This document shows positions 34,336 through 44,332 of a stretch of DNA of 64,000 nt, piece after piece. The translations under genes and the position numbers were made by a program. How positions within the stretch are numbered: the first letter of the stretch is position 1; the number at the start of each line of letters is the position of its first letter. This DNA is from Pseudomonadota bacterium (GTDB taxonomy: Bacteria; Pseudomonadota; Gammaproteobacteria; Burkholderiales; SG8-39). Location of the stretch: assembly GCA_947455195.1 (NCBI GenBank), contig CANGMI010000004.1, positions 1 through 64,000 on the forward strand, in the 5' to 3' direction. The notes under the pieces were generated by a model that was not told the origin of the DNA, did not search any database, and was given only the letters and a program-made list of their open reading frames with translations.

Positions 34336-36930
34336 ATGAATACCCGAGCTGCTCGACGCCCTCCTGCTCCTCCCTCGTTGCGATCGCGGGCACTGCTCAA
34401 GCAATGTCGTGCCATTGCGCGAGACCGCATGCCCGATTTCATCGGCGAGGCGATTGATCGTGTTGCTGTGGATATTCGGGCCGGTATGGTGGCGGACGAC
34501 GCACAGGGGTCGGCCGCGCTGCTCCTGGGCTTGCCCGAGCGTCTGCGAGGTCTGCGCGCGCGCCTGGTCACGACCTTTGGGGAGGCCTACGAGCAGGCAC
34601 TGGCCCGCTCCTTCGCTGATGAGTCGGTTGCTCGCCCGGCTGAGGGGGCGGCGGGGACTGAAGCAGGCATGCTCACCGGGCGGCTGAAGCTGGTTGACGA
34701 CGATTCTCTCCAGGACATCCTGCTTGCCGCCGAGATGGTGCGACAGATCCAGAATGCCCTTGAACGCGAGATGGATCAGCGTGCCGAAGTCTATTGGGGC
34801 ATGCGTTTGCGCCTCGCCCAGATCTGCGGAACCACCGATTATTCGGAGGAGGCCAACCTCTTCGGCATTCGTGGCGCGATCGACGCTCTGGTGAGTGCGG
34901 CTGCCAATTGCATCAATGATCACAAGGTTCGTCGGGCGCTGCTGCGCGCGATGCGGGGCTGTCTCACCGAGGCCATTCTCGAATGTTATCGGGAGATCAA
35001 CGAGTTTCTGGTGAGGGAGCAGGTTCTGCCTGGCATCGTCAGTGCCATCCATTACCTGGTGTCTCACGGCAAGCAGCTGTCATCCCATTTTTCTGGTCTC
35101 GACGAGCGGGAAATCAGTTCGTCGGATACGGTGAATCGTCTGCTGCAGTCGCTGCTGCGTCAGGAGTCCAATCCGCTCGCGCGGCAGTGGGCCTCGGCAC
35201 TGGGCAACGCCACCAACCAATCGATGGGAATGAACGGCGCCGGGGCGATGGTGGCGCCAGCATCACGCACCGGGCCGGGCGCCGATCATGCGGCATCCGG
35301 CGGGCTCGCCGGTCTACCCGGTTTTCAGCGTGTGCAGTCTGGTGTGGCAGGCCAGGGCGCAGGTGAGTTTACCAGTGGTGGCATTCCCCTCATTGCCGGT
35401 GGCCTTCCCGATGCCGCGGCCGGTTTCGGTGCCGATGCATCGATCGATGGCACGCTCAGGGCTGCCATGATGGACTTTCTTGCGCGTGCAGCGCGGGGGC
35501 CGAAGGAAGACCGTCAGTTCATTGCGCAGATGCTGTCCGAACCGCGCGAGCATCTGTTCGACTCGGCATTGGAGATGCCGCCTTCGCCAGGGTTGCTGCG
35601 GGTGCTGGGCGAGCGTCAGCGCGCTGCAGCCGAGGCGGACAGCGAGATCGGTTTCGGTTATGACGAAGCGCTGAAGGCGCAAGCGCATCCTCTGGATGCC
35701 TTGACCGCTGACTTCGTCGAGTCGGTCTTCGAGTCTGTAACCGCCGAATCGGCCATCAGCGCGGCTGCGCGCGCCGAGATCGCCCGTCTCCAGCCCGCCG
35801 CCTTGAAGGCGGCGGTGCTCGACCGGACGTTCTTCGCAAGTCGGGTGCATCCGATGCGCCGGCTGCTCGATCGCATGACGCAGGCTGCGCGCGATCCGGG
35901 CATCGACAGCTCCGATGGCAGCGAATTCGTGCGCGAATTGCACGACATGGTGAGTTCTCTCAACGAGACCTTCTCCGATGATCTTCGCACCGTCGAGGCG
36001 ATGATCGACCGAGTCGACGATCTGGCCGATCGGTACGCGGGAACCGCGCGCAACGAGGAGGCCATCGACACCCGTGTGCTCGAGCGTTCCGAGCGTGAAC
36101 TGGTCGCCGCAGCGCTCGCCAGTGCCGAACTCGAGCGGCGAATTCCGTCATCAACCCCGCCCTTCATCCAGGACTTCCTGCGCCGCTGGTGGCGCCGTGC
36201 GCTCATCGAGTCGCATGTGGGCGAGAAGACCGGTGAGGCATCCTGGACGCACCGACTCGATACGATCGATCAACTCATCTGGAGCGTGAGCGCAGGTTTT
36301 GCCCAGGAGGTGACGCGTCTTCGACGCATCCTGCCGCTGCTGGTGCGAACCCTCATTCTGGGCGCGCGCGATGCCGGGATGCCCGATGCGCACCGTGATG
36401 CCTTTCTCGATGCGCTGATGAATCTGCATCGGCGGATCATTGCCCACTGGCGTGACGCTGTCGAGGCGGCGGCCCCGAGCCCGACGATGGTCGGCACCGC
36501 CACGGCCGGTATCGATGCCGGTGCCGACGCCGACTTGTCGCTGCATCCCACGGGCGAGGCCGAGAGCCCTCTCGCAACGCGCATGGCGGTTCCACCAGAA
36601 GTGCCTCCAGCCGAGACGGCGATGCCCGCCGATGCTGATGCCGATCGGTACAGCAAGGCCTATTGCGAGCGGCTTGCCGATTCGCTGACCGAGGGTTCGA
36701 TCGTCGAGTTCATTTCGTCGGATGTGGCTGGCAATGCCATCTGGCAGCCGCTCCGACTGTCCTGGGTGAGTCCTCAGCGCATGATTTTCCTGTTTACTGC
36801 CCGTCTGACCCGAGCGCGCCAGATGAATCGCCCCGCGCTCGTCGAGGGGCTGGAAAATGGCACCGCCCGGCTGGTGGAGGAGGGCAGCTCCTACCTGGAC
36901 CGGACCATCGCTGCAGTCGCCGGCACATAG
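34336..36930 (+). CDS. DUF1631 family protein
   Basis: The 864-residue protein matches a family found mostly in betaproteobacteria and some gammaproteobacteria; its function is not established. It is largely helical, with an Ala/Gly/Pro-rich linker at about residues 295-370. The N-terminus contains CRAIARDRMPDFIGEAIDR and the core LHDMVSSLNETFSDDLRTVEAMIDRVDDLADRY-type helices. The last 90 residues are beta-rich (LRLSWVSPQRMIFLFT) and resemble a PilZ-like barrel, a hint of cyclic-di-GMP or surface-related regulation, but no RxxxR signature is clear. Start ATG at 34336; divergent from the adenine deaminase gene. It stands alone on its strand. Confidence 0.8.
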   Translation: MNTRAARRPPAPPSLRSRALLKQCRAIARDRMPDFIGEAIDRVAVDIRAGMVADDAQGSAALLLGLPERLRGLRARLVTTFGEAYEQALARSFADESVARPAEGAAGTEAGMLTGRLKLVDDDSLQDILLAAEMVRQIQNALEREMDQRAEVYWGMRLRLAQICGTTDYSEEANLFGIRGAIDALVSAAANCINDHKVRRALLRAMRGCLTEAILECYREINEFLVREQVLPGIVSAIHYLVSHGKQLSSHFSGLDEREISSSDTVNRLLQSLLRQESNPLARQWASALGNATNQSMGMNGAGAMVAPASRTGPGADHAASGGLAGLPGFQRVQSGVAGQGAGEFTSGGIPLIAGGLPDAAAGFGADASIDGTLRAAMMDFLARAARGPKEDRQFIAQMLSEPREHLFDSALEMPPSPGLLRVLGERQRAAAEADSEIGFGYDEALKAQAHPLDALTADFVESVFESVTAESAISAAARAEIARLQPAALKAAVLDRTFFASRVHPMRRLLDRMTQAARDPGIDSSDGSEFVRELHDMVSSLNETFSDDLRTVEAMIDRVDDLADRYAGTARNEEAIDTRVLERSERELVAAALASAELERRIPSSTPPFIQDFLRRWWRRALIESHVGEKTGEASWTHRLDTIDQLIWSVSAGFAQEVTRLRRILPLLVRTLILGARDAGMPDAHRDAFLDALMNLHRRIIAHWRDAVEAAAPSPTMVGTATAGIDAGADADLSLHPTGEAESPLATRMAVPPEVPPAETAMPADADADRYSKAYCERLADSLTEGSIVEFISSDVAGNAIWQPLRLSWVSPQRMIFLFTARLTRARQMNRPALVEGLENGTARLVEEGSSYLDRTIAAVAGT

Positions 36931-37045
36931 GCGTCGCCCGCCCGATCGGGATTTCACCGCACCGGTGACCCGCCGGCGCGTCGCCACAGCGAACAGGACA
37001 CCACGAACACACAATGAAGACACGCGCAGGCTGCAAGGAGGGGAC

Positions 37046-38170
37046 ATGCGATCGATGGTAGATCGGCTGGCGTTTGGTACGCGCAATCGGCTGAAACTGG
37101 GTCTGTTTGGTGCCAATTGCTCGTCCGGGCGATCGGTGACCATGGTGCCCGAGCGGTGGTCGGCCTCGTGGCCCGAGATGCTCGATCTGGCCAGAGTGGC
37201 AGACGCGGCTGGGCTGGAGTTCCTGTTGCCGATCGGTCGCTGGAAGGGCTATGGCGGCGACACCGATTACCAGGGCTCCACCTTCGAGACGGTCACCTGG
37301 GCAACGGCGCTCCTCGCGAGCACCCAACGAATCAACGTATTCGGTACCGTGCATGCACCCCTCATTTCCCCAGTCATCGCCGCCAAGGAGTTCGTCACGG
37401 CTGACCATGTCGGATCGGGCCGTTTCGGGCTCAACGTCGTCTGTGGCTGGAATGAGGGTGAATTCGAGATGTTCGGGGTCGAGCAGCGCGAACACGAGGC
37501 ACGTTATGCCTATGCACGCGAGTGGCTCGATGCAATCAAGGCCATGTGGGTGCGCGAGGACGCGTTCGACATCGAGGGTCAGTACATCCGGATGAAAGGG
37601 GTTCGTGCCAACCCCAAGCCTTTCGGCGGCAGTCGTCCGATGATCATGAACGCAGGCGCTTCCCCGGTCGGACAGGCCTTTGCCGTCGACAACTGTGATG
37701 CGCTCTTTCGGGCGGTGCGGCTGGCAACGCTGGGCGACGCACGCGATCAGGTCGCCGAGGTGAAGGCGCGCGCTGCCCGACAGGGACGCGATCTGGGGGT
37801 CTATACCATCGGTGTGATGACCTGCCGTGCAACACGGCGCGAAGCCCGCGAATACTACGAATATTGCACGCTCGAGAACGCCGACTGGTCGGCGGTCGAC
37901 CGGATCATGGCGATGCAGAAGATCGATCCTTCGCAGTACACCACCGAGGAGTACCACCGGATCCGCCGCGATTTCGCCAATGGGCTTTCCGGCTTTACGC
38001 TCATCGGTGACCCCGATGACATTGCGGGCGAGCTGGCGCAACTGCACGGTGCCGGCTTCTCGGGCATCGCACTCTCGATGGTGAATTACGGCGCCGAGCT
38101 GCCTTTCTTCCGCGATGAGGTGTTGCCGCGCCTGGAGAGACTCGGACTGCGCGAGCCGGTTCGGGACTGA
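37046..38170 (+). CDS. LLM-class flavin-dependent monooxygenase, RutA/DmoA-like group
   Basis: The 374-residue luciferase-like TIM barrel starts at ATG 37046 behind GGAGGGG. Signature segments are LLPIGRWKGYGGDTDYQGSTFE, STQRINVFGTVHAPL, GRFGLNVVCGWNEGEFEMFG and PMIMNAGASPVGQAFA. These place it with FMNH2-dependent monooxygenases such as RutA (pyrimidine ring opening) and DmoA (dimethylsulfide). It differs clearly from the LLM protein at 14714. No reductase or rut genes are adjacent, so the substrate is open. It is convergent with the flavin hydroxylase at 38184. Confidence 0.87.
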   Translation: MRSMVDRLAFGTRNRLKLGLFGANCSSGRSVTMVPERWSASWPEMLDLARVADAAGLEFLLPIGRWKGYGGDTDYQGSTFETVTWATALLASTQRINVFGTVHAPLISPVIAAKEFVTADHVGSGRFGLNVVCGWNEGEFEMFGVEQREHEARYAYAREWLDAIKAMWVREDAFDIEGQYIRMKGVRANPKPFGGSRPMIMNAGASPVGQAFAVDNCDALFRAVRLATLGDARDQVAEVKARAARQGRDLGVYTIGVMTCRATRREAREYYEYCTLENADWSAVDRIMAMQKIDPSQYTTEEYHRIRRDFANGLSGFTLIGDPDDIAGELAQLHGAGFSGIALSMVNYGAELPFFRDEVLPRLERLGLREPVRD

Positions 38171-38183
38171 GGTTCAGGGCGGG

Positions 38184-39320
38184 TCAGGGATTCGTCTCCG
38201 GGTGCATCCGCTCATAGGCAGCGGCCAGGCGAGGATCCATCCGGCGAATGGCTTCATGGCTTACCCGGCCTGTGCGTCGCATGTAGGCGTAGGCCAGTTC
38301 GATCGGCGACAGGTGCATCAAGTCGCCCATCGTTTCGTACCAGCGCAGGCTCACGTTGGCGGCGTCCCAGATCTTCTGCATGACCGGCAGCCTGGTGTGC
38401 TGAAACCTCTCGAGCGCATCGGCAACGCTCGAGGCCTGTTTCAGGGCGCGGGCCAGCGCAACCGCGTCTTCCATGGCCATGCGCGTTCCCGAGCCGATCG
38501 AGAAGTGCACGGTGCGCAGCGCATCGCCCAGGAGCACCACGTTGTCGAAGTGCCAGCGCTGGTTCCACACGGCGGGGAAGCGCCGCCAGGCGGAGTTGTT
38601 CGAGATGATCGGATGTCCGTCGAGTTCCTCGGTGAAGACCGCTTCGCAGTGGCGTATCGTTTCCTCGGGTGACAGCGTATCGAATCCGGCCTTCTGCCAG
38701 GTGTCGGCCTCGACTTCGATGAGGAAGGTACTCATCGTCGGGCTGTAACGGTAGTGATGGGCACAGAAGACGCCATGCGGTGTCTGACGAAAGCTCAGGG
38801 TGAGCGAGTCGAAGGCCTTGCTGGTGCCGTACCAGATGAAAGGATTGCTGCGCCAGTCGGTGGACGTGCCCAGTCGTGCCTCATGGTCGCGGCGCACGAA
38901 CGAGAAGGCTCCGTCACAGGCGACCACGAGGTCCACCGGTCCGAGCGATGCGATCGACGCCACTTCGGTCTCGAAGCGTATTTCGATGCCCTGAGCCTCG
39001 ACGCGTTGGTAAAGCAGGGTCAGCAGTTCGAGTCGCCCGATCGAGGCGAATCCGTTCCCCGCAATCGCTACGCGCTCGCCCTGATGCCCGATGGCGAGGT
39101 CGGGCCAGGTTTCCATGTGGGGCGTGAGGTACTGATACATCGCCTCGTCATCGGCGCGCAGGAATTCGAGGGCCCGATCGGAGAAGACAACCCCGAAGCC
39201 CCAGGTAGCGTCACGCCGGTTTCTCTCGAGGATGACGATGTCATGGTGCGGGTCAGCCGCCTTGAGCAGACTGGCGAGGTACAGCCCGGCAGGACCGGCA
39301 CCAATGATGCGTATCTTCAT
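38184..39320 (-). CDS. FAD-dependent aromatic hydroxylase, salicylyl-CoA 5-hydroxylase-like
   Basis: The 378-residue group A flavoprotein monooxygenase has the dinucleotide motif GAGPAG (residues 7-12), the DG motif ACDGAFSFVR and the ribityl-binding GDALRTVHFSIGSG near the C-terminus. The segment WGFGVVFSDRALEFL and the overall length match the N-terminal hydroxylase half of salicylyl-CoA 5-hydroxylase and aminobenzoyl-CoA monooxygenase, without their C-terminal reductase half. NAD(P)H-dependent ring hydroxylation of an aromatic CoA ester or acid is expected. It is the last gene of the minus-strand group, 13 bases after the MFS gene. Confidence 0.85.
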   Translation of the reverse strand: MKIRIIGAGPAGLYLASLLKAADPHHDIVILERNRRDATWGFGVVFSDRALEFLRADDEAMYQYLTPHMETWPDLAIGHQGERVAIAGNGFASIGRLELLTLLYQRVEAQGIEIRFETEVASIASLGPVDLVVACDGAFSFVRRDHEARLGTSTDWRSNPFIWYGTSKAFDSLTLSFRQTPHGVFCAHHYRYSPTMSTFLIEVEADTWQKAGFDTLSPEETIRHCEAVFTEELDGHPIISNNSAWRRFPAVWNQRWHFDNVVLLGDALRTVHFSIGSGTRMAMEDAVALARALKQASSVADALERFQHTRLPVMQKIWDAANVSLRWYETMGDLMHLSPIELAYAYMRRTGRVSHEAIRRMDPRLAAAYERMHPETNP

Positions 39321-39333
39321 GAAGTTTCGTCCG

Positions 39334-40581
39334 TCAGGTGTGTCGAGACTGCGCGTGGTGGTTGGGGTGACGCGCGCCAAATCCCAGGCCGAGCGCGGCC
39401 AGCATCACGCTGCAGCCGAGAAAGACCGGCAGCGGGCCGACCCCGTGAACGAGTGCAGCCACGACGCTTGTGCCTATCGACTGCCCCAGGAAGAATACGG
39501 CGGCAAAGAGCGTCACGGCCACGCCTCGCGACTCGGGCGCCATCTGGGTCGCGCTTACCTGAAGGGTATTGTGCATCATGTAGTAGCCGAAGCCGCTGAG
39601 GGCGCTGGCCAGTGCCGCGGTCCAGGGGCCAGGCGCGAGCGTGATGAGCGGCAAGGCGATCGCCATCACGAATCCGGCCAGTCGCGCGGTCTGTGCTTCG
39701 CGCAGGCGTCCGATGATCTGGCCTGACAGGAGCGCGTAGATCACGCCTCCTGCGGCGAGGGCCATCGCGACCAGGCCCGCCTGTGAAAGGGAAAGTCCGT
39801 TCAGTTCGTGCAGTGTTGCCGGCACGAATGAAAACGCGCCGAAGAAGAAGCAGGCCTCTGCAAACGCTGCCATCAGAACCGTGCGGGGCCAGGGTCGCGC
39901 GAACAGGCTGGCCATGTTGCGCAGCGAACCCAGTAGCGTCTGACGTGGCATCTGCGGCGGGGGCAGTTGCATCGCCTCGCCGCCCAGTCGCAGCAGCAGG
40001 ATCGCTACCGTCGCAAACCAGACGGACAGCGCGATGAAGGGCGCGCGCCAATCGAGGTACTGCGCGGCCACGCCCCCGAGGAAACTGCCTGCGGCGAGTC
40101 CCGATATCTGCCCCATGATGAACCGCGCCATGACGATGCGTCGCTGTTCGTAGGCGATGGTGTCGCCAATCCAGGCGAGCGACAGCGGGACAATGCCCGC
40201 TGCCGTGGCGCCAGCCAGGGCCCGGGCTGCAATCAGCCACGGCAGGCTGGGTGCGAGCGCGCACAGGAACGAGGTCAGGGCACACGCACCTGCCAGCAGC
40301 GTGGCCACCCGATATTTGCCGTAGCGCTCGCCCAGCGGGCCGTAGAGCAACTGCATCAGGCCGTACCCAGCCGCAAAGGCCGTGATCACCGAGGAGGCCT
40401 GCAGCAGGTTGATGTCGAAGACTTCGGCGAGCCGAGGCAGTTCGGCGTCGGTGACGCGCACGGATGCCGAGCAACCAAATCCAGCCAGAGCGAGAAGGAA
40501 GAGAGGGCGGTTGCCTGCCCGTCGCGGACTCTCTTCGGGCACTTTCCCGGGGACATTCTGCCCGGAAGTCGCGGCGTTCAT
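39334..40581 (-). CDS. MFS transporter
   Basis: The 415-residue protein has twelve predicted membrane helices and the MFS loop motif after helix 2 (GPLGERYGKYRVA). It probably moves a small organic molecule with protons, or exports one. Its ATG (40581) overlaps the stop of the HyfI-like gene by 4 bases (ATGA), so it is translated with the membrane complex rather than standing alone. An aromatic-acid substrate is suggested only by the following hydroxylase gene. Confidence 0.87.
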   Translation of the reverse strand: MNAATSGQNVPGKVPEESPRRAGNRPLFLLALAGFGCSASVRVTDAELPRLAEVFDINLLQASSVITAFAAGYGLMQLLYGPLGERYGKYRVATLLAGACALTSFLCALAPSLPWLIAARALAGATAAGIVPLSLAWIGDTIAYEQRRIVMARFIMGQISGLAAGSFLGGVAAQYLDWRAPFIALSVWFATVAILLLRLGGEAMQLPPPQMPRQTLLGSLRNMASLFARPWPRTVLMAAFAEACFFFGAFSFVPATLHELNGLSLSQAGLVAMALAAGGVIYALLSGQIIGRLREAQTARLAGFVMAIALPLITLAPGPWTAALASALSGFGYYMMHNTLQVSATQMAPESRGVAVTLFAAVFFLGQSIGTSVVAALVHGVGPLPVFLGCSVMLAALGLGFGARHPNHHAQSRHT

Positions 40582-41168
40582 CGGCCCGGTGCGCTTCGAA
40601 CGGCGGCGTGGATGGCTGCAAGGATTGCACTCGGCGAGGGGGGGCAACCGGCGACCGATGTATCGACTGGAATCACGCGGGACACGCGTCCGACGCAGGC
40701 GCCTTCCTCGCCGAAGATACCGCCCGAGCAGGCGCACTCACCGACGGCGACCACGAGTCCGGGCGCTGGCATGGCGTGCCAGGTATCGATGAGGGCCTGC
40801 TGCATGTTGCGGGTCACCGGGCCGGTAACCAGCAGCATGTCGGCGTGACGCGGGCTTGCAACGAACTGGATCCCTTCACCTTCGATGTTGTAGAACGGAT
40901 TGGCGAGGGCGTTGATTTCCAGTTCGCAGCCATTGCACGAGCCAGCGTCAACCACCCGGATCGCGAGGGCTCGACCCAGGGCTCGACGCAGGTCGGCATG
41001 CAGCCGATGCGACTCGTCGTGTGGCTGCGCAGCGGCCTCTGACGTCAGGGACACGGACGACCCGGCGGCCGATGTCATGCCCTCCGCTGCCGTGAGTCCG
41101 GTCGAATGCCCGACGACAGGGGCGGGCGCCTTCGGGCAGATGCCGACGCGTACCACTTCACGCAACAT
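40578..41168 (-). CDS. Ehr complex small subunit, HyfI/NuoB-like iron-sulfur protein
   Basis: The 196-residue protein matches the NuoB/HyfI/HycG family that carries the proximal [4Fe-4S] cluster. The four ligands are intact: Cys78 and Cys81 (SCNGCELE), Cys145 (GECACSGG) and Cys175 (AGCPPSPS). Additional Cys147 and Cys158 are nearby. The first 65 residues form a variable extension. It starts at ATG 41168, 8 bases after the large-subunit stop. An intact cluster beside a degenerate NiFe site indicates electron transfer without hydrogen chemistry. Confidence 0.9.
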   Translation of the reverse strand: MLREVVRVGICPKAPAPVVGHSTGLTAAEGMTSAAGSSVSLTSEAAAQPHDESHRLHADLRRALGRALAIRVVDAGSCNGCELEINALANPFYNIEGEGIQFVASPRHADMLLVTGPVTRNMQQALIDTWHAMPAPGLVVAVGECACSGGIFGEEGACVGRVSRVIPVDTSVAGCPPSPSAILAAIHAAVRSAPGR

Positions 41169-41176
41169 CTGCCAGA

Positions 41177-42802
41177 TCACAGGTCGTGCCCCGCGTAGCT
41201 GAGATTGAACGACTTGTTGATGAGCGGAAAGTCGGGAACGATGTTGCCGATGATGGCGTGTTCGAGCACCGGCCAGTTCTGCCAGGAAGGATCGTGACTG
41301 TGACAGCGAACGAGCCTCTGCTGAGTACCGTCCACCTCGATTTCGAGCCCGACAAAGACCTCGCCGCGCCAGCCCTCGACCGCGCCGGCGCCACAATGCC
41401 GTCCCTGGGGCAGCTTGACCGGTAAATGGTGTGGTCCCGCTGGCACCCTGACGGCGATGCATTCGAGAAGTCGGAGCGATTCGAGCAGTTCGTCGAAGCG
41501 TACCGTCACGCGCGCCGCGACGTCGCCCGCCGACTGGCAAGCGCTCTGAACGCTCAGCGCAGCCCACGGGCGCGAGGGCAGGTGATATCGCAGATCGCAC
41601 GCAATACCGCTCGAGCGTCCTGCCATGCCGGTCAGTCCGAGGCGGCGTGCCAGGGCCGTCGTTACCGTACCGGTCGAGCGCAGGCGGTCCTGCAGGCCCG
41701 CATGACGATCAATGATGGCGCGAAGCAACTGCACCTGGGCCGCGAGCGCCCCGGCTGCCTTGCCTGCGCTGGCCAGCGAGGTCGTATCGACATCGAATGC
41801 CACGCCGCCGGGAATGACCTGATCCATCATCAGTCGGTGGCCACAGAGCGCCTGCGATTCGCGCAGCCACACCTCGCGCAGCCGTGAGAACTGCGTCAGT
41901 CCGAAGGCAAGTCCGGCATCGTTGATGATGGCTCCCAGGTCGCCCAGATGATTGGCGACCCGCTCTCGCTCGAGCAGGAAGGCTCGCAGCCAGATCGCCC
42001 GGTCGGGCGGATCGATGCCGGCGGCCGATTCGAGAGCCATGCAGTAGGCCCAGGCGTGAGCGACCGTCGAATCGCCTGAGACGCGACCCGCGAGTCGGCT
42101 CGCCTCGATCGGTTCAAGGCGGGTATACCGGGCATCGATGCCCTTGTGGGTGTAACCGAGTCGCTCCTCCAGGCGCAGGACCTTTTCGCCAGACACCTGG
42201 AACCGGAAGTGTCCGGGCTCGATGATTCCCGCATGGACCGGGCCGACGGCGATTTCGTGTACGCCAGCTCCCTCCACCTTCACGAACGGGTAGCCCTCGG
42301 CGCTCGGGTTGTCGGCGTTTCTCTCGTGATGAAGCCAGCGGCGTTCGTCCGCGGCGCCCATTGCGCGAACACCGATCAGATCGAACACGGCGCGCTGCAT
42401 GCGGCCCGCGAAGTGGAAGATATCGCTGACGCTCGGGTAGCCAGCATCCGGATCGGTGATGGGCAGATCGAGCCAGAGCAGCCCGTCGGGCAGTCCGAAG
42501 ACTGCACTTGCGAGCGGGTGTGATCGAGTGTCGCTGCTGCCCCACAGGGCAATGAGGCGTGCAGGAGCGGCGTCACTGATGACGCTGGCTGCATCACGGG
42601 CGATGCCAAGGGCTGCGTCACGCCATTGGACGGGCTTGACGACCTGGTGGTGAATCGGCAGTTCCCCGGGCAATCGACGGGCGTTGGGAAATCCGCTGGC
42701 GATGCGCAGTTGGTGCGGCAGCGCGTCGGCAGTCTGGTCAGGGCCGAGAGAAGGATCGCGAGGTTTCATTGCCCTGTCATCGCCTTGTCGATCCCCCATC
42801 AT
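41177..42802 (-). CDS. Ehr complex large subunit, HyfG/HycE-like but without NiFe ligands
   Basis: The 541-residue protein is a fusion of a NuoC-like domain (about 1-175) and a NuoD/hydrogenase large-subunit-like domain (about 180-541). In NiFe hydrogenases the metal is held by RxCGxC and DPCxxC. Here the first is RLAGRVSGD (236-244) and the C-terminus is SFNLSYAGHDL (531-541), so all four cysteines are absent and there is no C-terminal maturation peptide. This is the signature of energy-converting-hydrogenase-related (Ehr) complexes, whose reaction is unknown. The start may be either ATG at 42802/42799 or ATG at 42769. It lies 3 bases after the HyfF-like gene. Confidence 0.9.
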   Translation of the reverse strand: MMGDRQGDDRAMKPRDPSLGPDQTADALPHQLRIASGFPNARRLPGELPIHHQVVKPVQWRDAALGIARDAASVISDAAPARLIALWGSSDTRSHPLASAVFGLPDGLLWLDLPITDPDAGYPSVSDIFHFAGRMQRAVFDLIGVRAMGAADERRWLHHERNADNPSAEGYPFVKVEGAGVHEIAVGPVHAGIIEPGHFRFQVSGEKVLRLEERLGYTHKGIDARYTRLEPIEASRLAGRVSGDSTVAHAWAYCMALESAAGIDPPDRAIWLRAFLLERERVANHLGDLGAIINDAGLAFGLTQFSRLREVWLRESQALCGHRLMMDQVIPGGVAFDVDTTSLASAGKAAGALAAQVQLLRAIIDRHAGLQDRLRSTGTVTTALARRLGLTGMAGRSSGIACDLRYHLPSRPWAALSVQSACQSAGDVAARVTVRFDELLESLRLLECIAVRVPAGPHHLPVKLPQGRHCGAGAVEGWRGEVFVGLEIEVDGTQQRLVRCHSHDPSWQNWPVLEHAIIGNIVPDFPLINKSFNLSYAGHDL

Positions 42803-42805
42803 TGT

Positions 42806-44332
42806 TCAACCGGCAACCACGGCCACAGCCTGGCGCAGCCAGTTCTCGGCCCAGGCTGGCAAGGCGAGTCCTAGAAGGAGGGCGATCGCCAGATGCACCA
42901 GCGCGGGTGCAGCACCGACGATCGCATCGATTCGCTTCAACGGTCCTACGCGGTGATGTCCGGGGCCGGGCGAGGCGGCTGCTTCAACCTGTGCCTCGCC
43001 CAGCGTCATGTTGCGCACCTGCAGGGTGATGCTTGCAAAGGCGATGACGAGTGCTACGAGGAGCGCGGCCGCGGCCCAGGGCATCCGCTGCAGAAGGATG
43101 GAAATCGTCATGAATTCGCTGGGGAAGAGGCTGAACGGGGGCAACCCGAGAATCGCGATGGTTCCCAGCAGCAGGCTCCAGGCGAGCGTTGGCCGGGCCC
43201 CAAGCAGGCCGCGTATGCCCGATATCTGTCCCGTGCCCGACCACTGCACGGCCTGCGCCGCGCTGAAGTAGAGGCCGGACTTTACCAGCGCATGGCCAAG
43301 GAGGTGCATGAGCCCAGCCAGCGTGGCAGCCGCTCCGCCCAGACCGAAGGCGATGGCGAGGATGCCCATGTGTTCGACCGATGACCAGGCGAGCAACTTG
43401 CGCAGGTCCTGTTGTCGTGCCAGCAGCAGTGCCGCGAGAAGTACGCTCAGCAATCCGAACCCGATCATCAGTTGGCCGGCGACAGGGGTCTGCAAGGCAC
43501 CATCGGCCAGTATCTTGCAGCGCAAGATAGCGTGCAGTGCCACGCCCAGCAGCAACCCCGAGAGCACGGCGGTGACCGGGGTCGGGCCTTCGGCGTGCGC
43601 ATCCGGCAGCCAGCCGTGAAAAGGGACGAGCCCCATCTTCGTGCCGTATCCGACGAAGAGCAGGGCGAACGCCAGCGTGATGATCTGCGGGTCGAGTCGC
43701 GTGCGGATCGCTGCCAGATGTGTCCAGAGCAGTGCACCCTCGTCAGCCCCGATCACGCGTTCGGCCGCCATGTACAGCAGCACGGTGCCAAAGAGCGCCT
43801 GCAGGATGCCCACACCACAAAGCACGAAGAATTTCCATGCCGCCTGAAGCGCTGGACGACTTCGATCCAGACTCACGATCAGCACGGTGGCCAGGGTGGC
43901 CCCCTCCATCGCGACCCAGAGTATTCCCATGTTGTTGGCACTGAGCGCCAGGCCGAGCGCGAACGCGATGAACTGGAACATGGCATGGTAGATCCGCTGC
44001 TGGGCTCGTGAGAAGCGACCCCGAGCACACTCGGTGTGCATGTAATCGACCGAGTGCAGGGAAGTGGTCAGCGTGACGAATGTCGTGATTGCCAGCACCA
44101 GGGCGGAGAGTGCATCCAGGTGAAAGGCTTCACTCAGGGCGAGGACCGGACCGTGCTTGATGATGTGTGCTGCGAGGAGCAGCGCGGCACCGGCCGTCAC
44201 GGTGCTGGCGGCGACATTGAATAGCCGGGCGCCCGGTCTGTCACCGATGAAGCCCAGGATCACGGCCGCAATGAGTGGGGCGAGGAGTACGCAGGCCAGC
44301 AGGAAGAGCGCAGTGCTTGCGGTCGCGTTCAA
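42806..44332 (-). CDS. Ehr complex membrane subunit, HyfF/NuoM-N-like antiporter
   Basis: The 508-residue polytopic protein belongs to the Mrp/NuoLMN antiporter family. It has the conserved Glu in ILWVAMEGATL, the lysine helix GYGTKMGLVPFHGWLPDAHAEGPTPVT and the HALVKSG segment, the charged residues used for proton or sodium movement. Translation appears to start at TTG 44332, overlapping the HyfE stop by 4 bases (TTGA); no ATG or GTG near that point fits the frame and the first membrane helix. Two other antiporter-like subunits of hydrogenase-4 (HyfB present, HyfD absent) should be compared. Confidence 0.9.
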   Translation of the reverse strand: MNATASTALFLLACVLLAPLIAAVILGFIGDRPGARLFNVAASTVTAGAALLLAAHIIKHGPVLALSEAFHLDALSALVLAITTFVTLTTSLHSVDYMHTECARGRFSRAQQRIYHAMFQFIAFALGLALSANNMGILWVAMEGATLATVLIVSLDRSRPALQAAWKFFVLCGVGILQALFGTVLLYMAAERVIGADEGALLWTHLAAIRTRLDPQIITLAFALLFVGYGTKMGLVPFHGWLPDAHAEGPTPVTAVLSGLLLGVALHAILRCKILADGALQTPVAGQLMIGFGLLSVLLAALLLARQQDLRKLLAWSSVEHMGILAIAFGLGGAAATLAGLMHLLGHALVKSGLYFSAAQAVQWSGTGQISGIRGLLGARPTLAWSLLLGTIAILGLPPFSLFPSEFMTISILLQRMPWAAAALLVALVIAFASITLQVRNMTLGEAQVEAAASPGPGHHRVGPLKRIDAIVGAAPALVHLAIALLLGLALPAWAENWLRQAVAVVAG

